Source: Aquabacterium soli
GTDB taxonomy: Bacteria > Pseudomonadota > Gammaproteobacteria > Burkholderiales > Burkholderiaceae_C
Direction of reading: 5' to 3'
Length of the DNA: 34,633 nt
Assembly (NCBI RefSeq): GCF_003933735.1
Contig: NZ_RSED01000020.1
Span: forward strand, 1-34,633
Every line of letters begins with the position of its first letter. Position 1 is the first letter of the stretch. The notes under the pieces were generated by a model that worked only from the letters and a program-made list of their open reading frames with translations, did no database searches and was not told the DNA's origin. Of the stretch, positions 25,223-34,075 are shown piece after piece. Position numbers and translations under genes: made by a program.

Positions 25223-26845
25223 TCAGCCGCGGCTGCGCGCGATGGAAAACGTGAACCGGATCGCCAGCGCATAGCCCAGCAGCGCGAGTACCGGCATGTC
25301 GCCCCAGCGCGGGCCCACGCCGTGCTGCATCAACAAGCTCGATGCGATGTACAGGCCGAGCGTCACGAGCGCCAGCGCGACGCGACGGCCGAGGCGGTCG
25401 ATCCCGCTCAGCATCCTGGCATCCGGCTTGATCGACAGTTGCAGCAGGTCACCCTGCCGCAAGACGCTGTGCAGACGCCGGGCCAGCAGGGAGGGCAGGG
25501 CGTGGGCCGCGTTCCCCAGTTCATAGGGCAGACGCTGCGATGCCGCAGACTTGGGCTCGTCGAAGACGCCCGTGGTCGTGTGGCGAGAGATGGCTTCGAT
25601 GATGGAAAACTCGGGTGCCAGCAGGCGCACCGTCCCTTCGAGCAACAACAGGGTACGCGTGAGCACGAGGAGGTCCCTGGGCAGCCGGACTTCCTGGGTC
25701 CGGCCCGCCGCCACGAGCTGCGCGAGAGCACCTGAGAGCGACCAGTCCTTCAGCGGCCTCTGTGCGCAGTCTGCGACCAGGGCACGCACGACAGGCACGA
25801 ACACGGCCCGATCGGTGCCGTCGCCGAGCAGGCCCAGGTCGAGCCAGGCATCGACCACCCATTCGGCATCCTGCTCGACGAAGGCCAGGGCGAACGCCAC
25901 CAGCGCCCGCCGCATGTTGCCGTCGACCCGGCCCACGATGCCGAAGTCGTGCAGGCATATGCGGCCATCGTCCATCACGAAGACGTTGCCGGGATGGGGG
26001 TCGCCGTGGAAGAAGCCATCGCGGAAGATCTGGGCGACGTAGCTGTCCACGAGTTTGCCCGCGGCCGCCACCGCGGTGGACGAAGGCAGACCGTGCAGGT
26101 GAGCTCCGTGGCTGAACTGCTGGACCATGACGCTCGGCGTGCACAGGCCGTCCACCACGTCGGGGATCACGATGTCGGCAGAGCCGCGCCAGGCGTCGGC
26201 GAAACGTCGCACGGAAGCTGCCTCGCGCGACAAATCCATCTCGTAGCGGAAGTTGGCCGCAACCTCGTCCACGATGGCTGCCAGCCCCCAGCGACGCAGC
26301 GAGGGCACGAGCCCCTGCATGACCAGGACGATGCGGCGCAGGATGCGCATGTCGGTCTCGGCCTGCTCGGCCGCGCCAGGGCGGCGGATCTTCACCACCA
26401 CTTCCGTCCCGTCCGGCAGGGCTGCACGATGAATCTGGGCGATCGAGGCCGCGGCGAGCGCGTGCATGTCGAAGCGTGCGAAGACCTGCTGCCATGGGCG
26501 GCCGAGCGCCGCCTCGACCTCCTGGACCGCCTGCTCGGGAGGAAACGGCACCACATTGGCCTGCAGGCTGGCCAGAGCCTCTTGCGCATCGGGCGCCAGA
26601 ATGTCGGCCCGCAGGCTGAGATGCTGGCCCAGCTTCACGAAGGTCGTGCCCAATCGCTGCAGCACTTCGGCGAAGCGGTCGGCCGCCCGGTGGGTATCGC
26701 AGCGCATCAGGCCCCGGTGCCAGGCCACCCAGAGCAGGAACCCGCTCAGGGCCATAGCGATCTGCGTGGCCCGGCGCAGCGCCGAGCGTTGCGTTGGGCG
26801 GCCCGCAAGACGCACGGTGGAAACGGGGCGGTTCGGTCGCGTCAT
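25223..26845 (-). CDS. ABC1/UbiB-family atypical kinase
   Basis: The product has 540 residues. Motifs: KLGQ at 71-74 (TTFVKLGQHLSLRADIL), the Ala-rich loop AAASIAQIHRAAL, VVVKIRRPG with the conserved Lys, YEMDLSREA, FFHGDPHPGNVFV (catalytic-loop region) and LHDFGIVG (DFG-like). Two hydrophobic helices lie near the C-terminus, as in UbiB. UbiB proteins support ubiquinone synthesis. This is shorter in its C-terminal part and sits in a fermentative operon, so a role in quinone or lipid handling at low oxygen is inferred. Its start overlaps the preceding dehydrogenase stop (ATGA). Confidence 0.85.
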   Translation of the reverse strand: MTRPNRPVSTVRLAGRPTQRSALRRATQIAMALSGFLLWVAWHRGLMRCDTHRAADRFAEVLQRLGTTFVKLGQHLSLRADILAPDAQEALASLQANVVPFPPEQAVQEVEAALGRPWQQVFARFDMHALAAASIAQIHRAALPDGTEVVVKIRRPGAAEQAETDMRILRRIVLVMQGLVPSLRRWGLAAIVDEVAANFRYEMDLSREAASVRRFADAWRGSADIVIPDVVDGLCTPSVMVQQFSHGAHLHGLPSSTAVAAAGKLVDSYVAQIFRDGFFHGDPHPGNVFVMDDGRICLHDFGIVGRVDGNMRRALVAFALAFVEQDAEWVVDAWLDLGLLGDGTDRAVFVPVVRALVADCAQRPLKDWSLSGALAQLVAAGRTQEVRLPRDLLVLTRTLLLLEGTVRLLAPEFSIIEAISRHTTTGVFDEPKSAASQRLPYELGNAAHALPSLLARRLHSVLRQGDLLQLSIKPDARMLSGIDRLGRRVALALVTLGLYIASSLLMQHGVGPRWGDMPVLALLGYALAIRFTFSIARSRG

Positions 26846-27873
26846 AGCTCATCCAACCTGTTGCGCAGGCGGCCCGCATGCCAGGCTGCGATGTTCGAGA
26901 TGCTCTCGTCGAGGATGCGCGCGATCGCCTCCGACGTATTGAACCCGACATGCGGTGTCACGAGCACACGCGGATGCGTCAGCAGTGGGCTGGATGCCGA
27001 CCAGCCGGTATCGCAACCCAGTCCGCCGCAGCCCGTGGGCACTTCGGGAGACAGATCCCCTTCCTGTTCCAGCACGTCCAGACCTGCTGCGGCGACGGTA
27101 CCTGCCTCCAGTGCGTGCAGCAGGGCGGCCTCGTCGATGAGCGCACCCCGTGCCGTGTTGATCAGTACCATGCCCGGTTTCACGCGCGCGAAGGCCTGGC
27201 CATCGAGAAGGTGGTGCGTGGCCTGCGTGGCCGGAACATGAAGGCTCAGAACATCGCTGCTTTGCAGGATCTGCTCCCACGTCACCACGCGGACGCCGGC
27301 GATGGGTGCTGCCGTGATGTCGAGCGATTGGGCGAGGGCCGGGTCGTAAGCGAGAACTTCCATGCCGAACCCCAGGGCGATACGGGCCACGTGGCGCCCG
27401 ATCCGGCCCAGCCCGACGATGCCCAGCGTCTTTCCTTCCAGCTCGAAGCCGGTGAGGCCGCGGTAAGCGAAAGAACCTTGGCGCGCCCGCTCGTGGGCTT
27501 GTGTCAGATGGCGAGCCACGCCCAGCAGCAGCGCGAAGGCATGTTCGGCGACGCTGGCAGACCCATAGTCCGGCACGTGGCACACGGCAATGCCGCGTCG
27601 GCGGCAAGCCTGCAGGTCGATGTGATCGAAGCCCGCGGAGCGCGTTGCCACGAGCCGCACGCGCGGCAGCAACCGGAGCACCGATTCGTCAACGCGCGTG
27701 CGCACGAAGACGCACAGCACCTCGGTGTCTTCATCGCCGACATCGGATACCACCAGGCGTTCGTTCTGGACGAAGTGCGCGTGCCAGTGGGTCGGAAGCC
27801 GTTGCTGCAGCGCGGCCTGGTCCGCCGGTGCGATGTCGGAGAACAGAACGGACAGACGGTTTTGTGCGGTCAT
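26842..27873 (-). CDS. D-2-hydroxyacid dehydrogenase (D-lactate dehydrogenase-like)
   Basis: The product has 343 residues. The NAD site is GKTLGIVGLGRIGRHVAR. Catalytic residues fit the family: Arg in ATRSAGFDHID, Glu in the LDVLEQEGDL region and His in VTPHVGFNTSEA. VPDYGSASVAEHAFALLLG and NTARGALIDEAAL are also typical. The pattern is closest, in my reading, to fermentative D-lactate dehydrogenases, which reduce pyruvate to D-lactate and regenerate NAD. ATG 27873 has GAGGAGG upstream and overlaps the previous stop (ATGA). The open frame runs much further upstream without homology. Exact substrate is uncertain. Confidence 0.85.
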   Translation of the reverse strand: MTAQNRLSVLFSDIAPADQAALQQRLPTHWHAHFVQNERLVVSDVGDEDTEVLCVFVRTRVDESVLRLLPRVRLVATRSAGFDHIDLQACRRRGIAVCHVPDYGSASVAEHAFALLLGVARHLTQAHERARQGSFAYRGLTGFELEGKTLGIVGLGRIGRHVARIALGFGMEVLAYDPALAQSLDITAAPIAGVRVVTWEQILQSSDVLSLHVPATQATHHLLDGQAFARVKPGMVLINTARGALIDEAALLHALEAGTVAAAGLDVLEQEGDLSPEVPTGCGGLGCDTGWSASSPLLTHPRVLVTPHVGFNTSEAIARILDESISNIAAWHAGRLRNRLDEL

Positions 27874-28124
27874 GAGCCCTCCTCGATTACCCGGTGCAGG
27901 GACAGGATGCAGAACGCGGCGATGAAGTGCCCGGTCTTGGTGCCTTGCGCGAGTTCCGCTTGCGCGAACACCGTCGGCAGCCGGCCGGCGACCGCATCGC
28001 GCATGGTCTCGAATCCGTCGAGCAACTGAACCGTGAAGAACGCCGCGCAGCGCATCGGGCCCTGCGTGCGGCCGCAGTCCGCGTAGGCCAGTGCGGGCTT
28101 GAATCTGGCCGGAGGATTCGTCAT
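27870..28124 (-). CDS. Unknown 84-residue protein
   Basis: I do not recognise this protein. It starts MTNPPARFKPALAYADCGRT, and the middle is rich in short hydrophobic runs (CAAFFTVQLLDGF, HFIAAFCILSLHRVI) with two His and three Cys. It has no signal peptide. It is probably real because it overlaps both neighbours by 4 bases (ATGA at 28121-28124 and at 27870-27873), leaving no other way to couple the two genes. It is likely cytosolic, with unknown function. Confidence 0.65.
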   Translation of the reverse strand: MTNPPARFKPALAYADCGRTQGPMRCAAFFTVQLLDGFETMRDAVAGRLPTVFAQAELAQGTKTGHFIAAFCILSLHRVIEEGS

Positions 28125-28765
28125 GGCACGGCCAGCCTCGCTCGGGGCTCACGGAACTGCCACAGCACGATGAAGCTGAGCCCAGCGGCAAAGAAGCACC
28201 ACACCGAGATGAACCAGGTTGCATAGAACATGTAGGCGGCGATTGCGGAGACAAAGGCGGCCACCCCAAAAGCCGCCACGCGCCGGTGGCTAGAAACCAT
28301 CAGGCTTGCGCAGGTGCCGATCAGATACAGGGCCATCGTGGTCATCACGTAGAAGTGCGGAGAGTCGTAGAGGATGTGCTGGCCGACCACGCGGGCCGTG
28401 ATGGGCAGCTTCACCAGCATCGCCAGCAGGTACAGACCGACGAGCGCGCCCGCGACTGCAATGGCCACCAGAACCCGACGGCGCCAACGGACGCTCTCCA
28501 GCGCCAGCGCAGCCAGCGGGACGTAGATCGGCCACAGGACGTGCGAGAAGAACGAGTAGAGATGCGTCAGCGCCACGTTCAGCAAGGGCGCGCGGTCGGG
28601 GAACGTCAGCCACAGCATGCCTTCGAGCAGTTGCTGGACGCCGAACAGCAGCGGGATGGCGGCATACGGCAGTTCGCGCCGTGAGCGGGCCCGGCGCATG
28701 GTGACGGTCCCCAGGCCCAGCAGAACCGCTGCGGCCGTGAAACTGGCGGGTGCGGAAAAGCACAT
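28121..28765 (-). CDS. DUF6629-like membrane protein
   Basis: The product has 214 residues and begins MCFSAPASFTAAAVLLGLGT, the start typical of DUF6629 membrane proteins. About seven hydrophobic segments follow, with YAAIPLLFGVQQLLEGMLWL and HLYSFFSHVLWPIYVPLAAL as clear helices. His residues recur within helices (HLY, FSH, QHIL, PHFY), which could bind a haem or metal, but this is speculation. GGGGAG precedes the ATG. It lies 53 bp after the PRPP-synthetase-like gene and overlaps the 84-residue protein gene. Function unknown. Confidence 0.75.
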   Translation of the reverse strand: MCFSAPASFTAAAVLLGLGTVTMRRARSRRELPYAAIPLLFGVQQLLEGMLWLTFPDRAPLLNVALTHLYSFFSHVLWPIYVPLAALALESVRWRRRVLVAIAVAGALVGLYLLAMLVKLPITARVVGQHILYDSPHFYVMTTMALYLIGTCASLMVSSHRRVAAFGVAAFVSAIAAYMFYATWFISVWCFFAAGLSFIVLWQFREPRARLAVP

Positions 28766-28818
28766 GGGCAGTCATCTCCCCTCGATCGTGAGCGTCATGG
28801 CGAGCGCGGCGCAGCGGC

Positions 28819-29718
28819 TCATGGCGCGCCGGCTTCCATCAGTTCCTGCACCGCTGTCGCCAGCGGTGCCACCACGCTGATGCCGTTGGAGACATGCGGC
28901 ACGGTGTCGCAGGTCACCACCCGCTGGGGCCCTGCCGCAAGAAGTGCGTGGTACGCGTCGGCGGCGAACAGGGCGTGCACCCCGATGCACACCGGTGGCG
29001 GCAATCCCACGCTGCGCACACTGGCGATTGCCTGGATCATCGTGCGCGCGCTGGACACGATGTCATCGATGAGCACGGGCTCGCGGTCTGCCAGGGCCGC
29101 GGTGTCGGGAAGGCTGACCTCCACGTCCTTGTCGCCCCGGCGGATCTTCTGCAACACCGTGAACGGCGCGCCAGCCAAGCGCGCGACTTCCTGGACCCAT
29201 TGCTCGCTTTCCGCATCGGGTCCGATCAACACGGGACGGTCCACATGGGCTGCGACCCAGGCCGCGATGGCGGGCGCGGACTGGACCACACGGGTCGGCA
29301 CCCGGTAGACCTCGCCGAGCGAGCGGTAGCGGTGCAGATGGGGATCGACGGTGACGATACCGTCGAACACCGTCGACACCAGCGCAGCGAACGTGCGGGA
29401 CGTGATGGCTTCGCCCGTGTTGAAGCGCCGGTCCTGACGCAGGTACGCCAGGTACGGGGCAGCCAGCAACACGCGGGTGGCGCCGAGGTCGCGCGCTGCG
29501 TCCGCGGCGAACAACAAGGGCAGCGCCTTGGCGTCCGGCTGTGCCAGGCTGGCCACGATCACGACGGTGCGGCCGGTGACGTCGGCGTCCAGCCGCACCA
29601 GCGACTCGCCGTCCGGGAACCGGTGCAGTTGCAGGGCAGCCCGCTGCGCGCCCAACGCCCGGATCAGTCCATCGGCGAAGTCTTCGTCGCCCGGCAGGTG
29701 AAAAACGAGAGGTTTCAT
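28819..29718 (-). CDS. PRPP-synthetase-like protein (ribose-phosphate pyrophosphokinase family)
   Basis: The product has 299 residues (housekeeping Prs is about 315). Shared features: HRFPDGES (32-39), YLRQDRRF (92-99), TVDPHLHR (123-130), the flexible-loop basic pair Lys191 and Arg193, and VLIDDIVSSARTM (215-227). The ribose-5-phosphate loop of Prs is DDxxxTGGT. Here the TGG is replaced by SSA, so substrate binding may differ. It may make or use PRPP, possibly in reverse, or act on another ribose phosphate such as the product of the neighbouring phosphorylase, with which it overlaps by 4 bp. Confidence 0.85.
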   Translation of the reverse strand: MKPLVFHLPGDEDFADGLIRALGAQRAALQLHRFPDGESLVRLDADVTGRTVVIVASLAQPDAKALPLLFAADAARDLGATRVLLAAPYLAYLRQDRRFNTGEAITSRTFAALVSTVFDGIVTVDPHLHRYRSLGEVYRVPTRVVQSAPAIAAWVAAHVDRPVLIGPDAESEQWVQEVARLAGAPFTVLQKIRRGDKDVEVSLPDTAALADREPVLIDDIVSSARTMIQAIASVRSVGLPPPVCIGVHALFAADAYHALLAAGPQRVVTCDTVPHVSNGISVVAPLATAVQELMEAGAP

Positions 29719-31268
29719 AGGTTCTCCGAAATCTGGAAGATCGGTGGGCGCGAGCGGACGAACTGCAGCGCATAGGCCAGCTCGCCCGGCGCCTGGGCGT
29801 GCAGCGTGAAGAGCGGCTGTCCCGCTTCGACCTGGTCGCCCAGGCGCGCATGCACGTCGATGCCGGCGGCAGCGGCGGTCGGTGCTCCGGCGAGCTTGGC
29901 CGCCCGCGCGAGCAGCCGGTTGTCGATTCGGGAGACCCGTCCCGTGGACGGCGATGCGACGGTGTGCCGATGCGTTGCCACCGGGATGCTGCGCAGGCCG
30001 CCCTGCTCAGCGCAGATCGCCTGGAACGTGGCCCAGGCGCGGCCGTCGGCCAGCACCTGCGTGGCGAGCGTCAGGCCGCCGCCGGCGGGCGCTGCACCGC
30101 CCATTTCGAGGATGTCCGCCGCCAGCCGCAACGCTCGCTCCCGCAGGTCGGCCGGGGCCTCGGGCGTCCCTTGCAGGACGGCCAGCACGTCGCGGGCCTC
30201 CAGTGCCGGGCCGATCCCGCGGCCGACCGGCTGCTCACCATCGGTGACGCGCAAGGCCACGTGCAGGCCGATGGCGCTGCCCACCTCCTGCAGGCGCCGA
30301 CCGAGCGCCGCCGCGGCCTGCGCGCTGCGCACTTTGGCGGTGGCACCCACGGGCAGGTCGATCAGCACATGGGTCGAGCCCGCGGCGGCCTTCTTGGACA
30401 GGACCGAGGCGACGAGCTGGCCCTCGCTGTCCAGGTCCAGCGGCCGCTCGACGCGGATGAGGATGTCGTCGGCGGGGCTGAGCCGTACCGAGCCGCCCCA
30501 GACGATGCAGCCGCCCGTGCGTTCGACCACGCGCCGCATGCTCGGCACATCCAGGTTCACCGGCGCCAGCACCTCCATCGTGTCGGCCGTCCCGGCCGGC
30601 GAGGTGATGGCGCGCGAGGAGGTCTTGGGCATCGTGAGGCCGCAGGCGGCCACGATGGGCACCACGAGCAGGGTCGTGCGGTTGCCGGGCAGGCCGCCGA
30701 CGCAATGCTTGTCCACCACCAGCGGGCGCCCCCAATCGATGCGGTCACCGACGCCAATCATGGCGTTCGTGAGCGAGACGGTCTCCGCGAGGTCCAGGCG
30801 ATCGCCGGCGCAGGCGGTGATGAAGGTGGCCAGATGCAGGTCCGAGTAATGGCCCGCCGCGACGTCGGAGATGATGGCGCTGAACTCGGCATCGCCCAGG
30901 GCATTGCCGTAGACCTTGGCCCGGACATGGCTGAGCGAATCCAGCGGCGGTGCATGGGTCACCGTGACCAGCTGGCCCGGCTGCGCCCCCAGCGACGCCC
31001 ATGCCGATTCGGACAGGCCAGCGACGTTCTCGGCCAGCCAATCCCCATCGACGACGCTGAGCGTCGCCACGATGCTGCGGCGGCCGGCCGTCAGCTGCAC
31101 GCGCGCCTGGGTCGTGAAACCCTCCGACCGGCAGACAGGGCAGTCGCGCCGCATGTAGACCACCGGCTCCTGATGGGTGTCGATGCCGGTGCGCCACGCC
31201 TGCAGCGTGTTCACGCCATCCTCTCCGGTGCCGGTGCCGGTGCCGGTCTCGTGCAGGTGCGCCGTCAT
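29715..31268 (-). CDS. Archaeal-type thymidine/AMP phosphorylase family enzyme
   Basis: The product has 517 residues. After a variable N-terminus come YMRRDCPVCRSEGF (38-51), KVYGNALGDAEFSAIISDVA (118-137), VVDKHCVGGLPGNRTT (184-199) and SSRAITSPAGTADTME (217-232), the phosphate and sugar-binding motifs. The extra N-terminal domain and length set it with the archaeal AMP phosphorylases (NMP plus phosphate to ribose-1,5-bisphosphate plus base) and not with bacterial DeoA (about 440 residues). True substrate is undecided. Start and stop both overlap neighbours in ATGA fashion. Residues 9-15 come from a hexanucleotide repeat. Confidence 0.88.
   Translation of the reverse strand: MTAHLHETGTGTGTGEDGVNTLQAWRTGIDTHQEPVVYMRRDCPVCRSEGFTTQARVQLTAGRRSIVATLSVVDGDWLAENVAGLSESAWASLGAQPGQLVTVTHAPPLDSLSHVRAKVYGNALGDAEFSAIISDVAAGHYSDLHLATFITACAGDRLDLAETVSLTNAMIGVGDRIDWGRPLVVDKHCVGGLPGNRTTLLVVPIVAACGLTMPKTSSRAITSPAGTADTMEVLAPVNLDVPSMRRVVERTGGCIVWGGSVRLSPADDILIRVERPLDLDSEGQLVASVLSKKAAAGSTHVLIDLPVGATAKVRSAQAAAALGRRLQEVGSAIGLHVALRVTDGEQPVGRGIGPALEARDVLAVLQGTPEAPADLRERALRLAADILEMGGAAPAGGGLTLATQVLADGRAWATFQAICAEQGGLRSIPVATHRHTVASPSTGRVSRIDNRLLARAAKLAGAPTAAAAGIDVHARLGDQVEAGQPLFTLHAQAPGELAYALQFVRSRPPIFQISENL
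31225..31248. repeat. CCGGTG hexanucleotide repeat in the phosphorylase N-terminus
   Basis: Three CCGGTG units and a fourth differing only in its last base (CCGGTC) stand in tandem. In the coding strand they give alternating Gly-Thr at about residues 8-15 of the phosphorylase. Six-base units keep frame, so slippage would only lengthen or shorten the linker. Confidence 0.85.
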
Positions 31269-32626
31269 ACCAGATCCACCGTCTGCAGGTACTCGGGCAC
31301 GGCAACCGACCAGCCCAGTTCATGGTCGATCCGCGCGCGCAGCGCATCGGCCGCCTCCGGCTCGCCGTGGGTCACGAAGGTTCGGCGCGGTGTTTGCGTG
31401 AAGCCGCGCATCCACGCGAGGATCTCGTCGGCATCGGCGTGGGCGGAAAGGTTGTCGAGCGAGGCCACCTCGGCGCGGATCGGCACGTCCTGGCCATGGA
31501 TGCGGACGGTGGACGCGCCGTGCACGATCGCGGCGCCACGGGTGCCGCCCGCCTGGTAGCCGGCGAACAGGATGGTGTTGCGATGGTCGGGCGCGAATGA
31601 CTTGAGGTGGTGCACCACGCGTCCTCCCGTGGCCATGCCACTGGCGGAGATGATGACCATCGGTCCACGACCGGCGCTGAGCGCCTTGGACTCCTCGACC
31701 TTGTTGACGATCTTCGCGGCATGGCACATGCCCTCGCATTCCTCGGGCGAGAGCCGGTGCTCGTCGCGATGGGCGTGGTACAGCCGTGTGGCATCGATGG
31801 CCATCGGGCTGTCCAGGTACACGGGCAGGTGCTGGTGGATGCGCCCTTGCTTCTTGAGCTGGTAGATGCCGTACATCAGGCTCTGCGCTCGGCCGACAGC
31901 GAACGCTGGGATGACCACGACCCCTCCACGGGCGGCCGTCTTGTTGATGACAGTCTCCAGCTGCGCCAGTGCGTCGGACGCTTCATGCTTGCGGTTGCCG
32001 TAGGTGGATTCCACCAGCAGGTAGTCGGCGCCGGGGACCTGCACCGGCGGGCGCAGCACCGGGTCGTTGGGCCGGCCGATGTCGCCGGAGAAGAGCACGG
32101 ATCGCCGGCCGTCGTTGAGGTGCACGAAGGCCGAGCCGAGCATGTGCCCGGAAGGCGTCAACCGCGCGGTGAGTCCGGGCAGCGCCTCGAAGTCCTGAGA
32201 GAACGGACGTGGCGCGAACAGCTTCAGGCAGCGCTCGGCGTCCTCACGGGTGTACAGCGGCAGCGCGGGCTGGTGTTTGGAGAAACCGTGCCGGTTGGCG
32301 AACTTCGCCTCTTCCTCCTGCAGATGGCCGCTGTCGGTGAGCAGGATCTTGCACAGCTCGTGCGTCGCGGACGTGCAGTAAACCCGGCCGCGAAAGCCTT
32401 GTCGCGCCAGCAGTGGCAGGTAGCCGCTGTGGTCGATGTGGGCGTGGGTGAGCACGACCGCGTCGACGGTCTTGGGCGCGACCGGCAGCGGCTCCCAGTT
32501 GCGCAGGCGCAGCTGCTTGAATCCCTGGAACAGGCCGCAGTCCACCAGAATGGTCGCGTCGCCATGGCGCAGCAGGTATTTGGAACCGGTCACGGTGCCG
32601 GTGGCACCCAGAAATTGAAGTTGCAT
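31265..32626 (-). CDS. Metallo-beta-lactamase / beta-CASP ribonuclease
   Basis: The product has 453 residues. Metal motif HAHIDHSG is at 61-68, with GHMLGS and SGDIGRP further on. The beta-CASP part has VYLDSPMAIDAT and ISASGMATGGRVVHHL, and the RNA-specificity end has [12 protein letters not shown] and VTHGEPEAADAL. This is the CPSF/Ysh1-like family that cuts RNA. ATG 32626 has GGAGA 9 bases upstream. The frame continues upstream into the TPM gene without homology. Its stop overlaps the start of the phosphorylase (ATGA). RNA turnover feeding nucleotides to the next enzyme is inferred. Confidence 0.9.
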   Translation of the reverse strand: MQLQFLGATGTVTGSKYLLRHGDATILVDCGLFQGFKQLRLRNWEPLPVAPKTVDAVVLTHAHIDHSGYLPLLARQGFRGRVYCTSATHELCKILLTDSGHLQEEEAKFANRHGFSKHQPALPLYTREDAERCLKLFAPRPFSQDFEALPGLTARLTPSGHMLGSAFVHLNDGRRSVLFSGDIGRPNDPVLRPPVQVPGADYLLVESTYGNRKHEASDALAQLETVINKTAARGGVVVIPAFAVGRAQSLMYGIYQLKKQGRIHQHLPVYLDSPMAIDATRLYHAHRDEHRLSPEECEGMCHAAKIVNKVEESKALSAGRGPMVIISASGMATGGRVVHHLKSFAPDHRNTILFAGYQAGGTRGAAIVHGASTVRIHGQDVPIRAEVASLDNLSAHADADEILAWMRGFTQTPRRTFVTHGEPEAADALRARIDHELGWSVAVPEYLQTVDLV

Positions 32627-32651
32627 GGTAGGTCTCCAAGGATGTTGTCGT

Positions 32652-33149
32652 TCAAAGAAGGACCGGCCGATCCGGCAACTCGTTGCCGTGGTCCGCGCCC
32701 CGCGGAAAGTGCTGCACCAGCAGGTGGCTGACGGCCACGATGCCTTCCAGGGCTCCGGCCTCGAAGCGTCCCTGCGCAAACTGGGCTTCCATGCGCTGGC
32801 ACACAGCCGACCACCTTTCGGCACCGCAACAGGCATGGATGCCGCGATCGGCCACGATCTCCACGGCCCGGTCGGCCAGCAGCACGTAGATCAGGACGCC
32901 GCTGTTGTGCGCCGTATCCCACACACCCAGGCGTGCGAACAGGTCCAGCGCCCGCTCGCCCGGCGATTGGTTGCGCCACAGTGGCGATCCGTCCAGCGCA
33001 CCCTCGACCACGAAGCGCAGCTGGCCCCCATGCTGGAACTCTCCCGTGCGGATGGCCTGCTCGATCGCATCCAGCGCGCACGGGGGGAAGGCGCGGCGGA
33101 CTGCGCGATCCGTGGTCGCAAGGTGGCGAAGAAGTCGTTGCATGTTCAT
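32652..33149 (-). CDS. TPM-domain protein without signal peptide
   Basis: The product has 165 residues. RAFPPCALDAIEQAIRTGEF leads into a TPM (YgcG-type) domain: LRFVVEGALDG, DLFARLGVWDTAHNSGVLIY, LLADRAVEIVADRGIHA. No signal peptide or membrane segment is evident. ATGs at 33149 and 33143 are both possible. GGTGAG is better placed for the second. It begins 1 bp after the stop of the other TPM gene and ends 25 bp before the nuclease gene. lemA-TPM-TPM triplets are common in proteobacteria. Function unclear. Confidence 0.82.
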   Translation of the reverse strand: MNMQRLLRHLATTDRAVRRAFPPCALDAIEQAIRTGEFQHGGQLRFVVEGALDGSPLWRNQSPGERALDLFARLGVWDTAHNSGVLIYVLLADRAVEIVADRGIHACCGAERWSAVCQRMEAQFAQGRFEAGALEGIVAVSHLLVQHFPRGADHGNELPDRPVLL

Positions 33150-33150
33150 C

Positions 33151-34074
<924 letters not shown>

Positions 34075-34075
34075 G

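Noticed and set aside
29799..31559. Long open frame (586 codons) on the plus strand
   Set aside because: Antisense to the AMP/thymidine phosphorylase gene and part of the nuclease gene. No recognisable protein features.
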